Source: Dacryopinax spathularia (lineage: Eukaryota > Basidiomycota > Dacrymycetes > Dacrymycetales > Dacrymycetaceae). From it: DNA of 64,000 bases. A program made the translations under genes and the position numbers. Within the stretch, counting starts at the first letter, position 1; every line of letters begins with the position of its first letter. The DNA is taken from assembly GCA_037974965.1 (NCBI GenBank), contig JBBPFI010000009.1, positions 868,001 through 932,000 of the forward strand, in the 5' to 3' direction. Shown one piece after another: positions 56,383 to 64,000 of the stretch. Below the pieces are notes generated by a model that saw nothing but the letters and a program-made list of their open reading frames with translations, had not been told where the DNA came from and did no database searches.

Positions 56383-59300
56383 ATGGCTGACGATATCTCT
56401 CTTCATTCCTTGCGTCCGGGACGTACACGAAGATACGCACCACTGCCTGCTGATTCACCAGACACCCCATCAGCTCCTGCACCCGGACGTCGGAAGATAA
56501 TGGCGCGTCGGCTGAAACCTGGCGACGCGCGGTATAGAGATCGACCAGAAGATGAAGAGACGCTCTTGGGAGGAGGAGCGGATGGAGGGGATGAGGTGGA
56601 TAGGAGGGCGGAGATGGAGGAGGCGAGGCAGGCCGACGAAGTGCGCAAATCATTTCACCCAGCTGGCATCAAACTAACGCATATACAGGGCCAAACGCAA
56701 CCAGCCCCGCAGCCATCTACCAAGGGGAAAGAGAAGGCGCGTACAATACCATTCCGACCACCTGGTAAGTATAATGCCCCCTTTGATTAGTCTCATGCTG
56801 AGTGTATTATAGAGAAGCTACAGAGCAGATTCCCGGCCAATGTGGTGCGCAATCAGAAGTACAGTGTAATCACCTTCCTCCCGCTGGTTCTGTACGAGCA
56901 GTTCAAGTTCTTCTTCAATCTGTACTTCCTATTGGTCGCCCTGAGCCAGTTTATACCTGCACTGAAGATCGGTAAGTCTCCTCAACGCTCGGATTGGGTG
57001 ACCTCTGAAACCTGGGCTAGGCTACTTGGCGACTTACACGGCTCCGCTGTCATTTGTTCTTCTGGTCACGATGGGGAAGGAGGCCTACGATGACTACCAG
57101 CGATATCTAAGAGATCGGGAATCTAACTCAACAAAATACCTCGTTCTGGATCATACCTCTACTCCCCTACCTTCATCGCCCTCCTCGCCATACCCCTCAA
57201 ATCCGTCCACCCGAGCCACACCATCATCGAAGCTGAAGGTTGGCGACCTTGTAGTGCTGGAGAAGAACGAGCGTGTTCCTGCCGACATGGTCCTTCTTCG
57301 GACATCCGATCAGGCGACCGGCAGTTGCTTCATCCGCACGGATCAGCTTGACGGCGAAACAGACTGGAAGATGCGTATCGCTGTGAGCGCAACTCAGGCT
57401 CTGGCGCATGATTCCGAGTTGCTCGACTTGGAAGGAGAAGTCTACGCGGATGCTCCCATCAAGGATATTAATACGTTCATCGGCACTCTCACGCTGCACC
57501 CCGGTAGCCCGAATGCGATGATCACACCACTCACCGCCGAGAATGTTCTCTGGGCGAACACGGTCCTTGCGGCTGGTTCCGCCATCGGGTTCATCATTTA
57601 TACTGGGCCGGAGACCAGAGCAGTCATGAACACCAGCCATCCGGAGACCAAGGTCGGATTGCTGGATCTTGAGATCAACAGGCTATCCAAAGTTCGTTGT
57701 CTTCTTGTAGCTTTTCCAATTCGGTGCTCAAATATTCGCAGATTCTGTGCGCCTTCTCGCTGACAATCTCTCTCGTGGAGGTAGCCCTAAATGGGTTTCG
57801 TGGGGCATGGTACATCTATGTTTTCCGATTCCTCGTGCTTTTCTCCTCCATCATCCCAATCAGGTGAGGTAGCGAGAAACATTTCGCCAGGCCTCTCTAA
57901 CCTCGGTCCTTTCCAGTCTCCGAGTCAACTTAGATATGGGAAAGACGGTATATGCGCATCAAATCCAGAGCGACCCTGAGATACCGGGAACTATCGTGAG
58001 GACGAGCACCATCCCAGAAGAGTTGGGGCGCTTGGAGTACCTGCTTAGTGACAAAACTGGTACCCTCACACAGAATGGTACGCTTGTATCAATCTCCAAC
58101 ACATTCCAGGCTGAATAGAAGACAGAGATGGAAATGAAGAAATTGCACATGGGTACTATGTCGTATGGGACGGATTCGATGGACGAGGTTGCACACCAAC
58201 TATCATTGGCATTCGGAGCAAGCAACGAACAAGGCAGGTTTCATGATCATGCACGCACGATTCTTAGCCTAACTCATGTCTTGTAGCTCTGAAGCGAGCT
58301 GGTAATACCTTCACTGGAGCAGCTATTGCGTCGAGAGGACGGCGTGATATGTCTGTCCGGGTACGCGACGTCATCCTTTCGCTCGCCTTATGCCATAATG
58401 TACGCCCGCTTTCTCGCTGCGTGCTCCCTCTTTTGACATCTGTTCCAGGTCACACCGGTTACGAATGACGATGGCTCAGTCACATATCAAGCCGCATCGC
58501 CAGACGAAGTCGCAATCGTCAAGTTCACGAGCTCTGTTGGCTTGACCCTTACGTATCGCGACCGAACACGTATGGAGTTGCTTACACCTGACGGAACAAC
58601 TCTCGCTTTCAGCATTCTGGAGATCTTTCCTTTTACTTCAGAATCGAAGCGCATGGGCATCATTGTTCGGGACACAGCCTCTGGCGAAATCAGCTTCCTA
58701 CAGAAGGGAGCCGATACGGTGATGGCTAAGATTGTACAGCGGAATGATTGGCTCGACGAAGAGTGCGGAAACATGGCTCGCGAAGGACTTCGGACTCTCG
58801 TGGTTGCGCGCAAAAGGTTATCGGAGGAAACATACGAAACCTTCCGCAGACGCTACGATGAGGCTAGTGTCAAGATCGAAGGTCGCAGTGAGGGCATGTC
58901 GCAGGTTGTGGCCGACATCCTAGAAAAAGACATGGAGCTGCTAGGTCTTACTGGTGTGGAAGACAAATTGCAAGACGATGTCAAGTCTACCATTGAGTTG
59001 CTGCGGAATGCTGGTATCAAAATCTGGATGCTTACGGGTGACAAAATCGAGACCGCCACTTGTATCGCAATTTCGACCAAGCTGGTCGCTCGCAACCAAT
59101 ACATCCATCAAGTGGCGAAATGTAGGGGATTCACATCGACCTGAGGGAAAACATACTGAGATGCTGTTTAGTGAAAACGTCAAATGCGGCCCGAGAGCAA
59201 CTGCAATTTCTGCAGTCGAAGCCGGATTGTTGTTTGGTCATTGACGGGGACTCACTTCAGGTAAAGCACAACGATGCGCGGGAGAGGTGTTTACTGAATA

Positions 59301-60447
59301 CTCGTCCAGCTTATGTTGACAATGTTCAAGCAAGAATTCATCGAGATTGCGACTAAGCTATCAGCTGTAGCAGCTTGTCGTTGCTCACCAACCCAGAAGG
59401 CTGATGTCGCCCGACTGATCCGCCAGCATACCAAGAAGCGTGTATGCTGTATCGGTGATGGTGGCAATGATGTCAGCATGATCCAGGCTGCCGATGTTGG
59501 TACGTAGGATATGCAGAGGCTGTAGCACCTATCTCATGCCGTACAGGTATCGGCATAGTTGGCAAGGAAGGAAAGCAAGCTTCCTTGGCTGCCGACTTCT
59601 CCATCAATCAGTTCAGCTACCTGACAAAGTTACTTGTCTGGCACGGAAGGAACTCCTACAAGCGCTCCGCCAAGCTATCGCAGTTTGTCATCCATCGAGG
59701 CCTCATAATCGCCATCATTCAAGCCGTTTTCTCGGCTATCTTCTACTTCGCTCCTATCGCCATATACCAAGGCTGGCTGCTGGTGGGCTATGCTACCGTC
59801 TATACCATGGCTCCAGTTTTCTCGCTGGTGCTGGACCGCGATGTCAACGAGGATGTCGCTCTGCTATACCCCGAATTGTATCGCGAGCTGACCAAGGTCC
59901 GTGTTCGCTAAACCGTATGCGATGCCTTCTGACGATACGGTTAGGGTCGCTCGTTGTCCTATAAGACATTCTTTTCTTGGCTCATGATCAGCATTTATCA
60001 AGGAAGCGCAATCATGATCATGTCCCTCGTTCTGTTCGAGAACGAGTTTCTCAACATTGTCTCTATTTCGTTCACGTCTCTAATCCTGAACGAGCTGCTC
60101 ATGGTCGCTTTGCAAATCACCCGATGGTGAGTCTCGCTTTTCCAACAAGTCGCAAGCTGTTGAAGCCGTTCTCAGGCATACACTCATGATCGCGTCCGAA
60201 ATCGTCACGCTATTAATCTATGCTGGCAGCATCGTCTTCCTCCCCACCTACTTCGGTACGTGACCCCAGGCTTTGACCACGAATGCCGAAGCTCATAGCA
60301 GCAACCCTTGCAGATCTCTCTTTTGTGCTGTCCGTCAGATTCTTCTGGAAGGTCGCCGTCATTGTAGCAATCAGCTCTCTACCATTGTATATCGTCAAGA
60401 TAGTCCGCAGCCGGGTTGCGCCGGCTGCATATAGCAAGTTGTCTTAA
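56383..60447 (+). CDS. NEO1: P4-type phospholipid flippase Neo1
   Basis: P4 ATPase of the Neo1/ATP9 branch that flips aminophospholipids (PS, PE) in Golgi and endosomal membranes; unlike other P4 ATPases it needs no Cdc50 subunit. The N-terminus is a ~140-residue hydrophilic region ([18 protein letters not shown]). TM1-2: [38 protein letters not shown] and [16 protein letters not shown]. Actuator domain: [14 protein letters not shown]. The branch-specific [22 protein letters not shown] follows. Phosphorylation site: [13 protein letters not shown] (about 58045). Then [40 protein letters not shown] and the C-terminal TM segments ending [18 protein letters not shown]. About fourteen short introns. 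Start at 56383 is the only ATG that opens the frame. Confidence 0.93.
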
Positions 60448-60707
60448 GTTCACGCGTCACCATGTACCATAGCCCGATAATGACTAGAAGTGCCAACGCC
60501 TTGACGTAGTCACACGCTCTTGCTGGTGATGACTGAGTGTCACATCGCTAGTCGCGATCATGGTAAACGGACGCTCATCGGCGGGGCGGGATAGCTTCAA
60601 AGAAATTGGATTGCAAGGATGGAATGCAGTTGAAAAGCATGGCGGTAGCTAATGGGTCAAACAATTATGGACAGACAGTCACATGCAGGCTGCCACGATA
60701 GACGTGC
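60448..60707. other. Convergent 3' region of NEO1 and NST1
   Basis: 260 bp between facing stop codons; no coding sequence or clear repeat seen. Confidence 0.4.
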
Positions 60708-63700
60708 TCAGCGAGTAGTAGCATCAGGATGCGGCGACGGCGTCGAGAAGTTTGGGAGGCCGAACGGGCTGCTCGCGATAGGGCTCGTGAGGAATGGGGC
60801 AGGAGGCGGGCCAGGTGCAGGGGAGAAAGCGCTGCCAGGAGCAACGTTGTTTCTCGTGCCGATGGCGCCGGGTCCGGGCGGAATACCGACAGGTCCCCAC
60901 CGGTTATCGTCCCACGGCTTACCCGAAGGGCGAGAGCTGAGATCCCACGGCGGCAACGTAACAGTGTTCTTCCTCTTGGGCATCTCGATGAGCTCATCCT
61001 TATCGTCAATAAGGCCGGACAAGGCAGAAGTCCCAGCCTTAGGAGGTACGATAGGATCTCCCGCCAACGCAGCACTGCCTTTAGCAGGGCTTTCGCTTCG
61101 GCTGGACAGGTGAGCATCAGAATGCGACCCAGATGGGACGGAACCACCGATCACTCCAGGGCGGACACCGATGGGAGCGATGGGTGCAATAGGAGCCATG
61201 GAAGGACGCGTAATGGCTGCTGAGAATCCAGAAGCCGTCGGAGGGCGCACCAACGAATCTCCCGATGGTCGCCGCATATGCGAGCCAGGCGCAGATGACA
61301 ACGAGGAAGAAGGCGGAGGTGGTATGCCGGAGATGTCCAAGCTTCCGATGCGCAGATCGCTCAGTCCAGCGGTGAGCTGACTGACGACGGGCGTGCCGCC
61401 GTTTCGAGGAGGCCCGATTGGGACAGGCGCGGATGTCTGCCGTGGTACAGACGTGAACGGCGCGCGGTCGTAAGCCTCTGCAGCGTCAAAATGCGGTCGT
61501 CCAACAGTTGGCGAAGCCGATATAGGGCCCATCTGGCTGTGCATGGACATAGGAGCGTTTCCAGGGATACCGAATGGCTGAGGCGTCAGCGAAGGAGTCA
61601 GCCCGCGCTGAGGCATCATCTGGCCATTCACTCCGATCGGGAACGGCATCGGTTGCTGTCCGTGCATAGGTGGCATGAACGGCCCTGACGATGAAGCTCC
61701 GATAGGCTGGGGAACTCCAGGAGGTCCCATTGGCATCTGCGGCATGGGCTGATGCAGCATAGGCGATGGCTGCGGCGGCGATGAGATAGCCGAGGGTGAA
61801 GCCTGCGTGACGACCGTCGGCCTTGTAGGCTGTCGTATCGGAGTCGCAATGGCAGCCGGCGGCTGGCCCGCAGGACGTTGCTGGATAGTGATCGGAGCGA
61901 CAGGCTTGGGAGGAGTCGTCGCGGTTGTGGCAACCGGGACGGCTGGCTTTGTCTGAGGCTTGCGGACAGCTGTGGGGCTCGTAGAGGTACTTGCGGGTCG
62001 GGGCTGCGTTGGGACCGAGCTACCAGGAGAAGCACGGGTGGCGACGGTGATGGGTTTCGCAGGCTGGGCGGCGGCAGGTGTCCGAACAGGGGTCTGAGCC
62101 GCCTGAGCCTTCGCCGCGGCAGCGGCAGCTGCCCTTGTCTTCTCCTGCGCCTCCTTCTCCTTAGCTTCTCTTTCAGCCTTCTCTTTAGCCTCCTTCTCCC
62201 TCCGTTCCCTTTCAGCCTTTTCGCGCTCTTCCCGTTCCTTGCGTTCCTTCTCACGCCGCGCCTCTTCTTCCTTAGCTTTGCGTTCCCTCTCCTCCCTCTC
62301 TTTGCGCTCGCGCTCAAGACGTTCCTGCTTCAGCCGCTCCTCCTTCTCCTTCTTCTTACGAGCAGCCTCGGCTTCACGTTCGCGCTCTTCAGCTATCCGC
62401 CTCCGACGTTCTTCCTCCTTGCGTTGTTTCTCCTCCTCGCGTGCTTTCTTCTCGGCCTCCCGCTTCAGCCGCTCCTCTTCGCGCTTCTTTCGCTGTTCCT
62501 CTTCGAGCGCCTCCTGCTTGGCCTTCGCAGCAGCTTCTTCGGCAGCCTTCTCCGCTTCTCGCCGTGCTCGTTCTTCCTCCTTGGCCTGCTTCTGCTGCCT
62601 GAGCCGAGTGTCAGTCAGATGTCTAGGAAAGTCAGGTAAAGAATACCCACTTCTTCTTATCTTTCTTCTTCTGGTTCTCCTTCTCCTTCTTCTCCCGCCT
62701 CTCTCGCTCAAGCTTGTCCTCCTCCTCAAGCTCACGCAGAAGCTGGAGCTGCCGTTCCTGTGCCACGCGCTCACGGTATGCCTGGAGCACCCGCTGTTCA
62801 AACATGCGCGCCGCGAAGATCTGGAACATGCGTCTGCCCTCCTCCATCTTCTGCTGTTCGGTGAGCTAATCCAGCTTCGTTAGTAACAAAGTAGCGGACA
62901 CCAGCGCCCGCGATGACTCACCTCCTCCTCATCTTCCTCGTCGTCCTCATCCTCATCTTCCTCATCGTCTTCCTCATCATCCTCGTCCTCGTCATCCTCA
63001 TCATCGTCCTCGTCGCTCTCGTCTTCCCCAACAGCAGCAGCCGCCTCCTTCTCCCGCATCATCCGTCGCTTCGCGAGCTGCTCCATCATCTCGAGGAACT
63101 TCTGCCCGTCGTTCTTGAGCAGGTCATCGGCGACAGTGAGGATGCCTCCTGGGTCTCCACGTAAGAAAGCGCACGAAAATGACGCAAACACGCAGGATCA
63201 AGTCAGCAAACGTGGTTCAAAGAGCGAAGAGATCAAACGTGAAAGCAGCCGAGCGCGCGCGCGGCGGCGGGTCCCTCTGGATGAAAAGAGCGGACAAAGA
63301 AGGGAGTAAGGAGACAGATACACACCTTTGACAGTTAAGCTGTTCCCCAAGCCGAAGACGTCGCCATTAGCCGGCTTGGCAGGATCGGCTTTCCGTACGG
63401 CCTTTCGAGGTCGAGGCTTGTCGACAGCATCGACGTCCTCCTCCTCCGCATCGTCCTCCTCTTCTTCTTCCTCATCGTACTCATCCTCCTCATCACCTTC
63501 CTCATCATCATATTCCTCCTCATCTTCTTCCTCCTCGTCATACTCGTCCTCTTCGCCGCCCCCGGCCGGAGGTCGAGGCTGAGGTGGCGCTTTCCGCGTT
63601 GCGACGGTGACCTTCCCTAGGCCGAGAATAGGAGCGCCGTTCTTGTCGAGCTCGATGCTGCCCGGGAATGGACCTGGACCGGGAGGAGGGACGACACCGC

Positions 63701-64000
63701 CTGAGAGAAGGGACTCCTCTTGGCGCTTGGCGTAGACCTCCAGCTCCAGGTAGTACTGATCATACAAACTTTCAAGCTCCGACTCGATTGCATGCCTACA
63801 CGGGGAAAAGATAAGCACCACATCCACGCGAGAGGATGTAGAAGGGGAAGACGTACCGCTTACGTCCGCAAACCGCACAGGAGCAACTATGTTTCTGCTG
63901 CTCCTTCATCTTCTTCAGCACCGTCTCCTTCTCCACTTTCACCAGTGCTCTCCGCTCATGTTCCTGCAACCCAAGCCAGAACTCCTTGATCCTCTCCCGC
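60708..64000 (-). CDS. NST1: Stress-response protein Nst1, 5' end outside the window
   Basis: Coiled-coil protein of the Nst1 family, linked to salt tolerance and P-body/stress functions in yeast. The gene runs off the right edge, so its start is missing. From the right: [29 protein letters not shown] and [10 protein letters not shown] carry the conserved C-x-C-x2-C segment; [27 protein letters not shown] follows; then two long Asp/Glu tracts (about 63430-63560 and 62925-63040); [58 protein letters not shown]; a ~200-residue Arg/Lys/Glu-rich coiled coil (about 62040-62640); and a Pro/Ser/Gln-rich C-terminal half to the stop at 60708-60710. The order acidic, helical, coiled coil, Pro-rich tail is the family pattern. 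Exon borders in the acidic region are approximate. Confidence 0.9.

Noticed and set aside
61878-62883. Leu/Phe/Ser-rich frames antisense to NST1 that look like membrane proteins
   Set aside because: They are complements of the Lys/Arg/Glu coiled coil; hydrophobicity is an artefact.

Overview
The window is nuclear DNA from a filamentous or yeast-like basidiomycete. Nearly every gene has several short GT-AG introns (mostly about 45-60 nt). The gene set is that of Dikarya: RPO41-type mitochondrial RNA polymerase, a Kar2/BiP ending in HDEL, Nup192, Neo1, Nst1, Sft2, Zn2Cys6 regulators and CFEM. A DUF6533-type seven-TM protein and a fungal SLATT protein point to Agaricomycotina; Tremellomycetes is my best guess, not proven. 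I see no rRNA, tRNA, CRISPR array or LTR element.

Layout. 1-3.9 kb has no intact gene. It holds a decayed gene-like stretch and an 847-bp terminal-inverted-repeat element (2944-3790) with a perfect 10-bp target duplication, ending 147 bp before the RPO41 start codon. 3.9-24.6 kb is gene-dense: mitochondrial RNA polymerase, ATP synthase subunit h, a probable p31comet, a small unknown protein, a PTS2-tagged 3-ketoacyl-CoA thiolase, a disordered protein ending in a SLATT two-TM domain, a large RasGEF carrying an internal GTPase-like domain, and a mitochondrial Bax-inhibitor-like protein. 24.6-31.7 kb is looser and looks accessory: a 2.2-kb gene-free stretch, two tandem Zn2Cys6 genes (one with a C-terminal TM segment) and a convergent sugar transporter.

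32.4-34.6 kb is Kar2/BiP with two UPRE-like boxes upstream. A gene-poor 3.3-kb interval follows, with scattered membrane-protein-like remnants. 37.8-43.8 kb has a small secreted peptide candidate, Sft2, an ARMT1/DUF89 protein and a CFEM-like GPI protein. 44.3-60.4 kb has Nup192, a DUF6533 protein, phosphatidylserine decarboxylase, a VOC protein and the Neo1 flippase. The window ends inside NST1, which runs off the right edge.

How the genes relate. Most are unlinked housekeeping functions, as usual in fungi. Functional themes are mitochondrial gene expression and energy (RPO41, ATP14, GHITM-like), secretory pathway and lipid asymmetry (KAR2, SFT2, NEO1, PSD), and peroxisomal beta-oxidation. 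The only plausible local module is the two Zn2Cys6 regulators next to the sugar transporter. The strongest candidates for undescribed biology are the SLATT protein, the GTPase-like/RasGEF fusion and the membrane-anchored Zn2Cys6 protein. All splice sites were read by eye, so exon details are provisional.
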